Positions 30,136 through 39,894 of a stretch of 64,000 nucleotides of DNA are shown piece after piece (position 1 is the first letter of the stretch; every line of letters starts with the position of its first letter). The stretch spans positions 558,001 through 622,000 of the forward strand of contig QVIN01000004.1 in assembly GCA_003416985.1 (NCBI GenBank), in the 5' to 3' direction. A program made the position numbers and the translations under genes. Under the pieces are notes generated by a model, which made no database searches, was not told the origin of the DNA, and saw nothing but the letters and a program-made list of their open reading frames with translations. The stretch comes from Duganella sp. BJB480 (GTDB lineage: Bacteria; Pseudomonadota; Gammaproteobacteria; Burkholderiales; Burkholderiaceae_D).

Positions 30136-31191
30136 TTAGAAGTTGTGGTGGATACCGAGGCTGTAGAAATTCAGCGTGGTAGCTGCCTTCTTGTTCGAGG
30201 CATCGACATACAGGTAGGTGCGGGCCGACAGGTTGTAGTCGTAGCCGATCGACGCTTGCTTGGTCTTGGCCAGCGCTGGATTGTTCAGCGCGTTGTCCGG
30301 GGTCTTCTGGCCATAGCCAACGCGGATCATGCCGGCGCCGACGGTGTAGTTGGCGCCCAGCAGCCAGGCCTTGGTGTTCGGATTGATCAGCGTGCTGCTG
30401 CTCTGGTCCTGCTTCTGGTAGGAGCCCATCAGTTTCAGGTCGTTGATTGGCTTGAACGACGCGCCGATCGACCACAGTTTGGTTTCGATGGCGTTTTTCT
30501 CGTACGCGGCGTAAGCGGCGAACGGGCCGTTGGCGGCGGTGGCGCTCAGCGAGTAAGGCGTGGTCAGCGGAGCGGTGTTGGCCGGGAACTGCGGATTGAG
30601 CGTGGTGCCCTTGCCGACGATGGCCGGATTGCCGTTGGCTTCCTTGGCTGCCACAGTGACGTTCAACTGGAACATGTCGGCGATCATCGGGGTGTTGTAG
30701 AACACGGCGTTCGAGAAGCGGTTGTTCGAGTTGCCGACCGGGCTCATCGGATCGCTGGTGTAGCCGGCCACTTGCAGGTCGGTCTGGTAGCCGGCCACGC
30801 CAGGCATGCCGCTCCATGGCTCGAAGGCGGTGCTGGTTTCCTGGAAGGCGGTCAGGCCACGGCCCAGGCGCACGGTACCGAAGTCACCCTGCAGGCCGAC
30901 GCGGCTCTGGCCCTGGAACAGTGGACGGCTGGTGGTGGCGGTGGTGTTTTCAACGGCGCCGGTATCCGGCTCGTAGCGGATCTCCAGCTGGAAGATGGCC
31001 TTCAGGCCGCTGCCCAGGTCTTCGACGCCCTTGAAACCGAGTTTGTTGTTGTCGCGCTTGCCCACCTGGGTGGTGGTGCCGGTACGCTTGGAAATGCCTG
31101 CATCCACAGTGCCATAGATGGTCACGGACGATTGCGCGTATGCGCCAGCAAATGCGCCCATGAGAGCCAGAGCCACTAAAGATTTTTTCAT
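30136..31191 (-). CDS. Gram-negative porin (Burkholderiales type)
   Basis: A 351-residue outer-membrane porin with signal peptide MKKSLVALALMGAFAGAYAQ, first barrel strand SSVTIYGTVDAGI, the GFKGVEDLGSGLKAIFQLE block and a C-terminal aromatic strand ending HHNF. Residue 1 is set at 31191; the reading to 31230 adds residues before a clear signal peptide. It is a trimeric general diffusion pore in this family. Its position between dapF and the DUF484 gene looks secondary. Confidence 0.93.
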   Translation of the reverse strand: MKKSLVALALMGAFAGAYAQSSVTIYGTVDAGISKRTGTTTQVGKRDNNKLGFKGVEDLGSGLKAIFQLEIRYEPDTGAVENTTATTSRPLFQGQSRVGLQGDFGTVRLGRGLTAFQETSTAFEPWSGMPGVAGYQTDLQVAGYTSDPMSPVGNSNNRFSNAVFYNTPMIADMFQLNVTVAAKEANGNPAIVGKGTTLNPQFPANTAPLTTPYSLSATAANGPFAAYAAYEKNAIETKLWSIGASFKPINDLKLMGSYQKQDQSSSTLINPNTKAWLLGANYTVGAGMIRVGYGQKTPDNALNNPALAKTKQASIGYDYNLSARTYLYVDASNKKAATTLNFYSLGIHHNF

Positions 31192-31611
31192 TTGAGTTAT
31201 TCCTTTATGAGTGAACATGCATACAGCCAAAGCTAGCGGGTCGCCAAGCCAACCCTCGATGAGAGGAACCTTAATATCTCACCAGGCCAAAAACGCTGGA
31301 ATGGTTGATTATGACGGCTAGTTTTGGTCGAAAGCCCAAGAAACCGGGCTTCTTGTTGTATTTTTGAAACGCTTGATACGCAGGCCACCAAGGCCGGTTT
31401 AACGCATTATTTCCTTTCATTCAGGCACCAAAACAGCTCTTAGCGTACAGGGCCAAACGGGGTAGGGCGCTTGTGCAAAATCAAAGCGAACCGCAGATTG
31501 TTTAGGATGTGGCGCCGATCGCACGCTACACTCATAAGTAGCAACGGTCGCCTACGCTGCACAGACAGCACGGCTGCGCCCGCTTCGATGAATCGGACTA
31601 ATAGTGAGACG
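31192..31611. other. 420-bp region between porin and Sel1-like gene
   Basis: No gene is supported here. It has lower GC than its flanks and should contain the divergent promoters of the porin and the Sel1-like gene. A stem AAGCCC / GGGCTT (31332-31351) followed by a T-rich stretch reads as a weak terminator or leader hairpin. I could not identify clear -35/-10 pairs. Confidence 0.5.
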
Positions 31612-33177
31612 ATGGCAAATCGAGAAGAGTTAGGGATCATCCGGGGGGCGCGCGCGGGAGACGCGGTCTGCCAACTGGCGCTGGGCAAGCTCTACTTGTT
31701 CGGCGGCGCGGGTTTGCCGCTCAGCCTGCCAACGGCGCTGCATTGGCTGAACCGCGCCGCGCTGCAAGAGCAGGACGAGGCCTGGATGCTGATCGGCAAC
31801 TACGTTCCATTCGAGCACGCACAACATTGCCTGCCGTCTGCGCTGTCCTGGTACGACCGCGCCTACGACGCCGGGGTCGAACAGGCCGGCCTGGTGCTGG
31901 CGCAACTGGTGTTGAACCACGCCGCGCCGCCGGAAGCGTTGCATTTGCGCGACAAGGCGCTGCTGGCGCTGGAGACCGCCGCGCGCGGCGGCTCGGCCGA
32001 GGCGCAATGGCTGTTGGCGCACCAGACCGGCGCGCCGTCGCCGGCGCCGGTGGCGCCGCTGCCGTCGCGGCGCGGCGGTCCGCCTTCGCAGCGCGCCAAC
32101 GCCCGCCAGCAGTGGCTGGACCGGGCGGCCGACGGCGGCCTGGCCGCCGCCCAGTACGCGGTGCTGGAACAAGCCTGGCACGGCGACCGCGCGGCGTTTT
32201 TACAACGGGCGCTGCCGCTGGCGCGCAAGCTGCTGGACGGCGCCCCGGCCGACGCCGAGGCGGCCCGCGCGGTCGACTGGCCGCTCCAGCCGGCCCAGCT
32301 GACGCTGCTGGCGCGCTGCGCCGCGCTGCTCGACGAGGAGGCCGGCCGCGACGCCGCGTTCCGGGACGAACTGCATCATTGCCGCGAACTGGCCGCGCAC
32401 GGCGGCGACCGCCAGGCCCAGCTGGCGCTGGGCTTGTGGTTCTCCCGCATGGACGGCGACGGCCGGCGCCAGGCCAACGGCATCGCCGCCGTCAATTTCA
32501 AGCGCGCCATACGCTGGCTGACGCAAGCGGGCGAGCAGGGCCTGGCCGATGCCTGGTACGCGCTGTCGCGCATTTATCTGAAACCGGAATTTTCCCAGCG
32601 CTGCGTGGCCGAGGCCCAGGGCTACCTGGAGCGGGCGGCCGACATGGGCCACTGCGCCGCGCAGCTGGAGTGCGGCATGTACGCCTGGCGCAACCGCCGC
32701 GCCGACGAGCACAGCGACGTGCGCGCGGCCTACTGGCTGCAGAAGGCCGCGGCCCAGGGCTGCGACGAGGCCGAGGCGGCGCTGGCGCGCATCGGCGCGG
32801 CGCCCAAGGAGTCGGACTGGGCCGAAGCCATCCTGCGCCACATGTCGCGCGAGGCGCTGGAAAGCCAGCCGCTGCTGGCGGCGCGCCTGACCCTGGCCCA
32901 GTTGTTCGGCCTGAGCCGGGCGGAAGCGTTGTTGCTGGATGTGAAGGCGGCCGACCAGGGCCATTGCCTGGTGGTGGATATCCGCGCCAGTTACGGCCGC
33001 AGCAAGCGGCGCCTGGTGTTGCTGCGCACCGCGCGCGAGCGGCAGGCGCTGGACCGCATCGGCCGCTTGTTCGAGCATCTCGACAACGGCCCGGACGGGC
33101 TGGAAGGCAACTACCGCCAGCGCCTGTACCGGCTCAAGACCTGGCTGCCGGGCACCGACGAGCGGCTGGCGGCCTGA
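31612..33177 (+). CDS. Sel1/TPR-like repeat protein
   Basis: About 521 residues with no signal peptide. Repeated Sel1-type helices are visible: GDAVCQLALGKLYLFGG, GGLAAAQYAVLEQAW, QGLADAWYALSRIYL, MGHCAAQLECGMYAW and QGCDEAEAALARIG. The last 110 residues are a distinct region (LLDVKAADQGHCLVVDIRA, SKRRLVLLRTARERQ) I cannot assign. Sel1 repeats mediate protein contacts. In-frame starts also occur at 31471 and 31588; 31612 (MANREELG) is preferred because the repeat region starts directly after it. It converges with dapF. Confidence 0.72.
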   Translation: MANREELGIIRGARAGDAVCQLALGKLYLFGGAGLPLSLPTALHWLNRAALQEQDEAWMLIGNYVPFEHAQHCLPSALSWYDRAYDAGVEQAGLVLAQLVLNHAAPPEALHLRDKALLALETAARGGSAEAQWLLAHQTGAPSPAPVAPLPSRRGGPPSQRANARQQWLDRAADGGLAAAQYAVLEQAWHGDRAAFLQRALPLARKLLDGAPADAEAARAVDWPLQPAQLTLLARCAALLDEEAGRDAAFRDELHHCRELAAHGGDRQAQLALGLWFSRMDGDGRRQANGIAAVNFKRAIRWLTQAGEQGLADAWYALSRIYLKPEFSQRCVAEAQGYLERAADMGHCAAQLECGMYAWRNRRADEHSDVRAAYWLQKAAAQGCDEAEAALARIGAAPKESDWAEAILRHMSREALESQPLLAARLTLAQLFGLSRAEALLLDVKAADQGHCLVVDIRASYGRSKRRLVLLRTARERQALDRIGRLFEHLDNGPDGLEGNYRQRLYRLKTWLPGTDERLAA

Positions 33178-33184
33178 GCCAGCT

Positions 33185-34048
33185 TTAAATTTCTATCTCA
33201 CCCTCGAACACCGTCACGGCAGGGCCGGTCAGCCATACCGGCTGGCCCACGCCCGCCCAGCTGATCGACAGCTGGCCGCCGCGCGCGTCGACGCGCACCG
33301 GGCTGTCGAGCAGGCCGCGGCGGATGCCGGCCACCACGGCCGCGCACGAGCCGGTGCCGCAGGCCAGCGTTTCGCCCACGCCGCGCTCGAACACGCGCAG
33401 CTTGATGTGGTGGCGGCCGACGATCTGCATGAAGCCGGCGTTGACCCGGTTCGGGAAGCGCGCGTGGTGCTCGATCAGCGGCCCGGTCAGCTCGACCGGC
33501 GCGGCGTCGACGTCGTCGACGATCTGCACCGCGTGCGGATTGCCCATCGATACCACCGAGATCAGCACGCTCTCGCGCGCGCCGCCCAGCTCCAGCACCA
33601 GCGGCCACAGCGTGTCTTCGCCCTGGCGCTCGCCGTGCAGGCCCTCGGCGTCGAACGGCACGCGCTGCGGCTCCAGCACCGGCGCGCCCATGTCGACCGT
33701 GATGCTGCCGTCCAGCTCCAGCCGTGGCGCGATCACGCCGGCCTTGGTCTGCACGGTGATGCTGCGCTGCGCGGTCAGGCCTTTTTCCGCCACGAACTTG
33801 ACGAAGGCGCGTGAGCCGTTGCCGCACTGCTCGACCTCGCCGCCGTCGGCGTTGAAGATGCGGTAGCGGAAATCGCAGCCCGGCTCGGTGGGTTTTTCCA
33901 CCAGCAGGATCTGGTCGGCGCCCACGCCGAAGCGGCGGTCGCCCAGCAGCTGCCATTGCGCGGGCGAGAAGTCGATGTGCTGGTTGATGCCGTCGATGAC
34001 CACGAAGTCATTGCCGGCGCCGTGCATTTTGGTGAATTTGAGTTTCAT
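33185..34048 (-). CDS. dapF: Diaminopimelate epimerase
   Basis: A 287-residue enzyme converting LL- to meso-diaminopimelate for lysine and peptidoglycan. The start [17 protein letters not shown] is diagnostic; the two catalytic cysteines lie in [10 protein letters not shown] and [12 protein letters not shown]. It is 13 bp downstream of the first acyltransferase-like gene on the same strand. Confidence 0.96.
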   Translation of the reverse strand: MKLKFTKMHGAGNDFVVIDGINQHIDFSPAQWQLLGDRRFGVGADQILLVEKPTEPGCDFRYRIFNADGGEVEQCGNGSRAFVKFVAEKGLTAQRSITVQTKAGVIAPRLELDGSITVDMGAPVLEPQRVPFDAEGLHGERQGEDTLWPLVLELGGARESVLISVVSMGNPHAVQIVDDVDAAPVELTGPLIEHHARFPNRVNAGFMQIVGRHHIKLRVFERGVGETLACGTGSCAAVVAGIRRGLLDSPVRVDARGGQLSISWAGVGQPVWLTGPAVTVFEGEIEI

Positions 34049-34061
34049 CTGCTGCCTGTGT

Positions 34062-34940
34062 TTACTTGGAACGCTGGTACAGCGAAGCTTCGCCGTTCGG
34101 GCGCGTCTTGAACCGTTTGTGCGTCCAGAAATATTCAGCCGGGGCTTCGCGCACGCGTTCCTCGATGAACTCGTTCATGCGGCGGGTGGCGGCAACCATG
34201 TCGGGACCAGGGTAATTGTCCCACACTGGATAGAATTTCACACGCCAGCCCTGGTAATCGGGCAGGAAGGTGGCGATCACCGGCATCACCTGGGCGCCGG
34301 TGGTGGCGGCGATGCGCGCGGTGGCGGTCAAGGTGGCGGCCTCGATGCCGAAGAAGGGTACGAACTCGGCGTCCTTCTCGCCGAAGTCCATGTCCGGCAG
34401 CATGAAGTAGGGCAGTTTGTCGCGCAGCGCCCGCAGGATGGGCTTGATGCCGTCCTGGCGGGTGAACAGCTTGACCGGCTTGAAGCGGGCGCGGCCGGCG
34501 CGCAGCACCTTGTCGAAGGTGGCGTTCTTTTGCTGCACATACATCGACGAGGCGCTGGTCACCATGGCGATCGAGGCGCCGGCCACGTCCAGGCACACGA
34601 AGTGCGGACACAGCAGGATGGTCGGCTGGGACGTCATCGCCTCCACCGGCACCGGGCCCGGCTCGACCTTGATCAGGCGCTGGAGCCGTTCCTCCGACGC
34701 CCACCACAGGATGCCGCGCTCCCACACGCTGCGCGAATAGGCCTGGAAGTGGCGGCGGCCGATGGCGGTGCGCTCGGCCTCGCTCAGCTCCGGCATGCAC
34801 AGGCGCAGATTGGTCAGCGTGATGTGGCGGCGCGAGCGCATCACCAGGAACAGCAGGCTGCCGACGGCGTCGCCGAAGCGGCCCAGCACCGGCAGCGGCA
34901 GCCAGTGCAGCAGCCACATGATTCCCAACAGTAGCTTCAT
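34062..34940 (-). CDS. Lipid A biosynthesis acyltransferase-like protein (LpxL/HtrB family), copy 1
   Basis: A 292-residue membrane-associated acyltransferase with an N-terminal hydrophobic helix (about 1-22) and an acyl-transfer motif: LCPHFVCLD holds the H-x4-D pair. Further family blocks are [20 protein letters not shown] and [13 protein letters not shown]. It adds secondary acyl chains to lipid A; acyl specificity is not readable. The start ATG overlaps the stop of the upstream paralogue by 4 bp. Confidence 0.92.
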   Translation of the reverse strand: MKLLLGIMWLLHWLPLPVLGRFGDAVGSLLFLVMRSRRHITLTNLRLCMPELSEAERTAIGRRHFQAYSRSVWERGILWWASEERLQRLIKVEPGPVPVEAMTSQPTILLCPHFVCLDVAGASIAMVTSASSMYVQQKNATFDKVLRAGRARFKPVKLFTRQDGIKPILRALRDKLPYFMLPDMDFGEKDAEFVPFFGIEAATLTATARIAATTGAQVMPVIATFLPDYQGWRVKFYPVWDNYPGPDMVAATRRMNEFIEERVREAPAEYFWTHKRFKTRPNGEASLYQRSK

Positions 34941-35800
34941 GCCTGTTCTCCCGCCGTTGGCGCCGCACCTGGCGCGTCTATGCCGGCCGGCACCTTGTAG
35001 CGGTTGTAGCTCCAGAAATACTGGCTCGGGCTGCGCGCGATCAGGCGTTCCATGGCGTGGTTGATGGCCTGCGCCTGCTCGGCGGCGCTGCCCTCCAGCG
35101 TGCCGTCGAAGGGCACGAAGCGGATCACATAGCCCTTGCCGCCGGGCAGCCGCTCGGCGTAGGTGACGATGATGGTGGCGTCGCCCAGCTGCGCCAGCTT
35201 GGCGGGCAGCGTCATGGTGTAGGCGGCGCGGCCGAAGAAGGTGGCCCACACGCCTTCGCCTTCCTGCGGCACCTGGTCCGGCAGCAGGCCGATCGGCTTG
35301 CCCTTCTTCAGGCACTTGGCCAGCATCCGCACGCCGGACATGTTGGCTGGCGCCAGCAGCAGGTTGTCGCGCGCGCGGGCGCCCTCGATCAGCGGTTTCA
35401 GCGCGGCCTTTTTCGGCGGCCGGTACATCACCATCAGCTCGGTGCGCAGCGCGATTTCCTGCGCGACGATCTCAAAGCAGCCCAGGTGGGGCGTGAGGAA
35501 CACGATGCCGCGGCCGGCGTCCAGCTCGGCCTGGACGATGGCCCAGTTCTCGTCCGTGGCGTGGCGCGACACCCGCGTCGGATCGGCGCACCAGATGAAG
35601 GGCAGTTCGACGATGCTCTTGCCCGCTTCGGCGATGGCGGCCGACAGGTGCGCGGAATAGCCGGCCTGCGCCATGTTGTCGCGCATGCGGCGGCGGTAGG
35701 ATGGCGAGCTCAGGTAGACCAGCCAGCCCAGTGCCGCGCCCAGCGCGTGTAAAAATGGCAAGGGAAAGATGGAGAGAAAGCGAAAAATGGGTACAAGCAT
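34937..35800 (-). CDS. Lipid A biosynthesis acyltransferase-like protein (LpxL/HtrB family), copy 2
   Basis: A 287-residue paralogue of the following gene. Motif FLTPHLGCFE shows the active histidine with Glu in the acidic position; GLLPDQVPQEGEGVWATFFG and QYFWSYNRYKVP match the family. The start at 35800 (MLVPIFRFL) gives the usual N-terminal hydrophobic helix; the reading to 35980 is unlikely. It heads an acyltransferase-acyltransferase-dapF operon and is divergent from metK. HxxxxE instead of HxxxxD is within the variation seen in this family. Confidence 0.92.
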   Translation of the reverse strand: MLVPIFRFLSIFPLPFLHALGAALGWLVYLSSPSYRRRMRDNMAQAGYSAHLSAAIAEAGKSIVELPFIWCADPTRVSRHATDENWAIVQAELDAGRGIVFLTPHLGCFEIVAQEIALRTELMVMYRPPKKAALKPLIEGARARDNLLLAPANMSGVRMLAKCLKKGKPIGLLPDQVPQEGEGVWATFFGRAAYTMTLPAKLAQLGDATIIVTYAERLPGGKGYVIRFVPFDGTLEGSAAEQAQAINHAMERLIARSPSQYFWSYNRYKVPAGIDAPGAAPTAGEQA

Positions 35801-35927
35801 GAGTAATTGTTCTAGTAGAAGGTGCTCTTGGCCGCCGTTGCCATGCCAAAATTTTTTAAGAAGCGTAAAATACCACGTATGCAGTAACCGCTGAGTTAAC
35901 AGACAACTTGCGAAGCGGAATATAAAT

Positions 35928-35981
35928 GTCGCTAAAGCGTCGCAAGCCGTATTGGTTAGCGACAAAACATTCTTAACCAAT
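35928..35981 (+). repeat. Overlapping inverted repeats in the metK leader
   Basis: GTCGCTAA (35928-35935) pairs with TTAGCGAC (35956-35963); ATTGGTTA (35951-35958) pairs with TAACCAAT (35974-35981). The two stems share TTA at 35956-35958 and cannot both form completely. The second ends 1 bp before the ribosome site region CACAGGAG ahead of the metK ATG. This may be a regulated leader or an operator pair. Confidence 0.6.
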
Positions 35982-35995
35982 CACAGGAGCTTGCG

Positions 35996-37162
35996 ATGTC
36001 AAATGATTATCTTTTTACTTCCGAATCCGTCTCGGAAGGCCACCCCGACAAGGTCGCCGACCAGATTTCCGATGCGATTCTGGACGCCATCCTGACCCAG
36101 GACCCGAAAGCCCGCGTTGCCGCCGAAACCTTGTGCAACACGGGCCTGGTGGTGCTGGCCGGCGAGATTACCACGTTCGCCAACGTTGATTATATTCAAG
36201 TCGCGCGCGAGACCATCAAGCGCATCGGCTACGACAACACCGACTACGGCATCGACTACAAGGGTTGCGCCGTGCTGGTGGCCTACGACAAGCAGTCGCC
36301 GGACATCGCCCAGGGCGTGGACGAGGGCGCGGGGATTGATCTCGATCAAGGCGCCGGCGACCAGGGCCTGATGTTCGGCTACGCCTGCGATGAAACCGCG
36401 GAACTGATGCCGGCCGCCATCCACTACGCGCACCGCCTGGTCGAGCGCCAGTCGCAGCTGCGCAAGGACGGCCGCCTGCCGTGGCTGCGTCCGGATGCCA
36501 AATCGCAAGTCACTTTGCGCTACGTCAACGGCCGTCCGGTGGCGGTGGACACCGTGGTGCTGTCGACCCAGCACGCGCCGGAAATGCAGCACAAGCAGAT
36601 CGAGGAAGCGGTGATCGAGGAGATCATCAAGCAGGTGCTGCCGCGCGAGTGGCTGGTGGACACCAAGTACCTGGTCAACCCGACCGGCCGCTTCGTCATC
36701 GGCGGCCCGCAGGGCGACTGCGGCCTTACCGGCCGCAAGATCATCGTCGACACCTACGGCGGCGCCAGCCCGCACGGCGGCGGCGCGTTCTCCGGCAAGG
36801 ATCCTACGAAGGTGGACCGTTCGGCCGCCTACGCCGCCCGCTACGTGGCCAAGAACGTGGTGGCCGCCGGCCTGGCGCGCCAGTGCCAGGTGCAGGTCAG
36901 CTACGCGATCGGCGTGGCGCGTCCGATCAACATCACGGTCTACACCGAAGGCACGGGCGTGATCCCGGACGAGAAGATCGCCGCGCTGGTGATGGAGCAT
37001 TTCGACCTGCGTCCGAAGGGCATCGTGCAGATGCTGGACCTGCTGCGTCCGATCTACGCCAAGACCGCCGCCTACGGCCACTTCGGCCGCGAAGAGCCGG
37101 AATTCACGTGGGAGCGCACCGACAAGGCCGCCATCCTGCGCGCCGCGGCCGGCCTGAAGTAA
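35996..37162 (+). CDS. metK: S-adenosylmethionine synthetase
   Basis: A 388-residue enzyme making S-adenosylmethionine from methionine and ATP. Visible are [17 protein letters not shown], the [14 protein letters not shown] active-site segment, [14 protein letters not shown] and [16 protein letters not shown]. Length is normal. The leader carries overlapping inverted repeats. The rest of the methyl cycle (ahcY, metF) follows downstream. Confidence 0.98.
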   Translation: MSNDYLFTSESVSEGHPDKVADQISDAILDAILTQDPKARVAAETLCNTGLVVLAGEITTFANVDYIQVARETIKRIGYDNTDYGIDYKGCAVLVAYDKQSPDIAQGVDEGAGIDLDQGAGDQGLMFGYACDETAELMPAAIHYAHRLVERQSQLRKDGRLPWLRPDAKSQVTLRYVNGRPVAVDTVVLSTQHAPEMQHKQIEEAVIEEIIKQVLPREWLVDTKYLVNPTGRFVIGGPQGDCGLTGRKIIVDTYGGASPHGGGAFSGKDPTKVDRSAAYAARYVAKNVVAAGLARQCQVQVSYAIGVARPINITVYTEGTGVIPDEKIAALVMEHFDLRPKGIVQMLDLLRPIYAKTAAYGHFGREEPEFTWERTDKAAILRAAAGLK

Positions 37163-37177
37163 TCGCCTCGCACTAAA

Positions 37178-37209
37178 CGACAACGCCCCGCATGCCGGGG
37201 CGTTGTCGC
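37178..37209 (+). terminator. Hairpin after metK
   Basis: ACGACAACGCCCCG and CGGGGCGTTGTCG form a long near-perfect stem around a small loop. There is no T tract after it on either side, but stem stability is high. It separates metK from the convergent genes to its right. Confidence 0.65.
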
Positions 37210-37220
37210 ATCTGGACTAA

Positions 37221-37298
37221 CTACGTCGGCCGCTTGGGCGGCGGCGGTATTGGATTGGGCGGTTCATATCTGCGGCGAGGATCGTCTTTCGGTATCAT
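37221..37298 (-). CDS. Possible 25-residue proline-rich microprotein
   Basis: An ATG at 37298 overlaps the stop of the SLATT-like gene as ATGA and opens a 25-codon frame ending in TAG at 37221. The peptide begins MIPKDDPRRRYEPPNP and continues with a run of prolines and basic residues. Start/stop overlap suggests translational coupling; the peptide has no recognised family. It could equally be chance. Confidence 0.3.
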   Translation of the reverse strand: MIPKDDPRRRYEPPNPIPPPPKRPT

Positions 37299-37822
37299 AT
37301 TCCCTCCTTCGGTTGCCGGCCCAGCGCCTGATTGACGGCGGCCTGCGTCGTGACGCGCAGCTTTTGCGTCAGCAGCAGGTCATATGGAAATTTGCTGACT
37401 TCGGTGCCGTACCTGGTTCTGAAAGCCAGCAGCTTCTTTTCGAACTCCGCAATGGAAAAGCTCGGGTTGACCTTCATCCGCACAATCAGCGAACCGATTT
37501 CGATGACCAGCAAGCTGAGGCTGACGGCGGATGTGGCATGCGCCTGCACTTTTTCGGCGACGGACAATTGCCGCGACACGATGGCAAGCAGCGCGCTGGC
37601 CGACGTGAACATCGGCCATAGAAAAGTATAGTCGCTATTTTTCCAGAATACGAGGCCGGCCAGCGCGGCGCCGCCCGAGGAGATGGCCACGGCGATCTTG
37701 GTCGCGCTGTCCAGCCACACCCAGCGCGCCAGCAGGGCGGTCTTGAGTTCGCCGGCATAGCTGGCGCGGTACAGCAGATCCTGGGCTTCATTCCAGATCG
37801 CATCGCGCGGATCGATAGTCAT
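37295..37822 (-). CDS. Two-helix membrane protein, SLATT-like
   Basis: A 175-residue protein with an amphipathic start (DAIWNEAQDLLYRASYAGE), two membrane helices (about 41-60 and 66-84), then a long helical cytosolic tail with FRTRYGTEVSKFPYD. This layout resembles SLATT two-helix proteins, which occur as putative pore-forming effectors next to nucleotide-signal genes. No CD-NTase or SLOG gene is visible here, and similarity is by architecture only. It lies antisense between metK and the ahcY riboswitch and looks like an insertion. Confidence 0.6.
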   Translation of the reverse strand: MTIDPRDAIWNEAQDLLYRASYAGELKTALLARWVWLDSATKIAVAISSGGAALAGLVFWKNSDYTFLWPMFTSASALLAIVSRQLSVAEKVQAHATSAVSLSLLVIEIGSLIVRMKVNPSFSIAEFEKKLLAFRTRYGTEVSKFPYDLLLTQKLRVTTQAAVNQALGRQPKEGI

Positions 37823-37911
37823 GATGGATCACCACCTGAAAAATCCAGCGTAGCCGGGTGCCGCCGCCGTTGGTTTGATCCACCACAAACGGGACTTTAT
37901 TGGCGCCGCAG

Positions 37912-37940
37912 TTCACCATTCCAGCCCAACGGTGCTAAAA
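37912..37940 (+). promoter_or_regulatory. Candidate ahcY promoter
   Basis: TTCACC (37912-37917) and TAAAAT (37935-37940) are spaced by 17 bp, a plausible sigma-70 pair with mismatches in both boxes. A start about 7 bp downstream would place the first base just before the riboswitch aptamer at 37949. Confidence 0.5.
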
Positions 37941-37948
37941 TGCGCCTT

Positions 37949-38008
37949 CCGAGGAGCGTTGCGACGAATCATGAATTCGCCAGGCTCGGAGTCCCAAACC
38001 GCGCTCAC
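37949..38008 (+). ncRNA. S-adenosylhomocysteine (SAH) riboswitch
   Basis: The sequence CCGAGGAGCGTTGCGAC, a small hairpin, CAGGCTCGG and then CGCGCTCAC matches the SAH riboswitch layout. CCGAG (37949-37953) pairs with CTCGG (37985-37989) to form P1, and the GAGCG segment can pair with CGCTC (38002-38006) as the pseudoknot. The class is known upstream of ahcY in betaproteobacteria and turns expression on when SAH rises. The ribosome site AAAGGAGG lies 19 bp downstream. Confidence 0.93.
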
Positions 38009-38039
38009 GTTACTTTTTTCAACATGAAAGGAGGGCGTG

Positions 38040-39467
<1,428 letters not shown>

Positions 39468-39481
39468 TCTGCCGGTGTGAA

Positions 39482-39513
39482 GCGGGGCCGGCAACTCGCC
39501 GGCCCCGTTTTTA
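39482..39513 (+). terminator. Intrinsic terminator of ahcY
   Basis: A 10-bp stem CGGGGCCGGC / GCCGGCCCCG with a short loop and a TTTTTAT tail, 15 bp after the ahcY stop. It implies that the next two genes depend on readthrough or their own promoter. Confidence 0.9.
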
Positions 39514-39543
39514 TCCAGTTCTTTTTTGCAGCGAGCTCATCTT

Positions 39544-39894
39544 ATGCGTTTGGTCCTTACCTGGTTAATCAATGCAATTGCCTTGCTGGCAGTTCCCTAC
39601 CTGATGCATTCCGTCGATGTCACAAGCATAGGCGCAGCCCTCGTCGCGGCCCTTGTACTGGGCCTGGTCAACACGCTGATACGCCCCGTGCTGTTGTTGC
39701 TGACGCTGCCCGTGACCGTGGTGTCGCTGGGCCTGTTCATCTTCATCATCAACGGCTTCATGTTCTGGCTGGTCGCCCAATGGGTGGACGGCTTCCACGT
39801 CGACAGTTTCGCGTCGGCGATTGGTGGCGCATTGTTGTACAGCGTGATTTCCTGGGCCCTGTCTACCTTACTTTTGAAGACGTCAGATGGCTAA
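39544..39894 (+). CDS. Small four-helix membrane protein (phage holin 4_2 family)
   Basis: A 116-residue protein with four hydrophobic helices (about 3-20, 26-45, 52-75, 88-108) and the LGLVNTLIRPVLLLLTLPV block typical of the family once named after a phage holin. No phage genes are nearby, and the gene commonly sits between ahcY and metF in related bacteria, so the phage name is misleading. The function is unknown. The start at 39544 is preferred over 39526. It overlaps metF by 8 bp. Confidence 0.85.
   Translation: MRLVLTWLINAIALLAVPYLMHSVDVTSIGAALVAALVLGLVNTLIRPVLLLLTLPVTVVSLGLFIFIINGFMFWLVAQWVDGFHVDSFASAIGGALLYSVISWALSTLLLKTSDG

Noticed and set aside
37250..37621. A 123-codon plus-strand open frame
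   Set aside because: Antisense to the two-helix membrane protein, which has membrane helices and a sensible ribosome site.
39544..39894. Holin annotation as evidence of a prophage
   Set aside because: No phage structural, lysis or integrase gene is nearby and the gene sits in a methyl-cycle cluster; xerC at 28.4 kb is the housekeeping recombinase.
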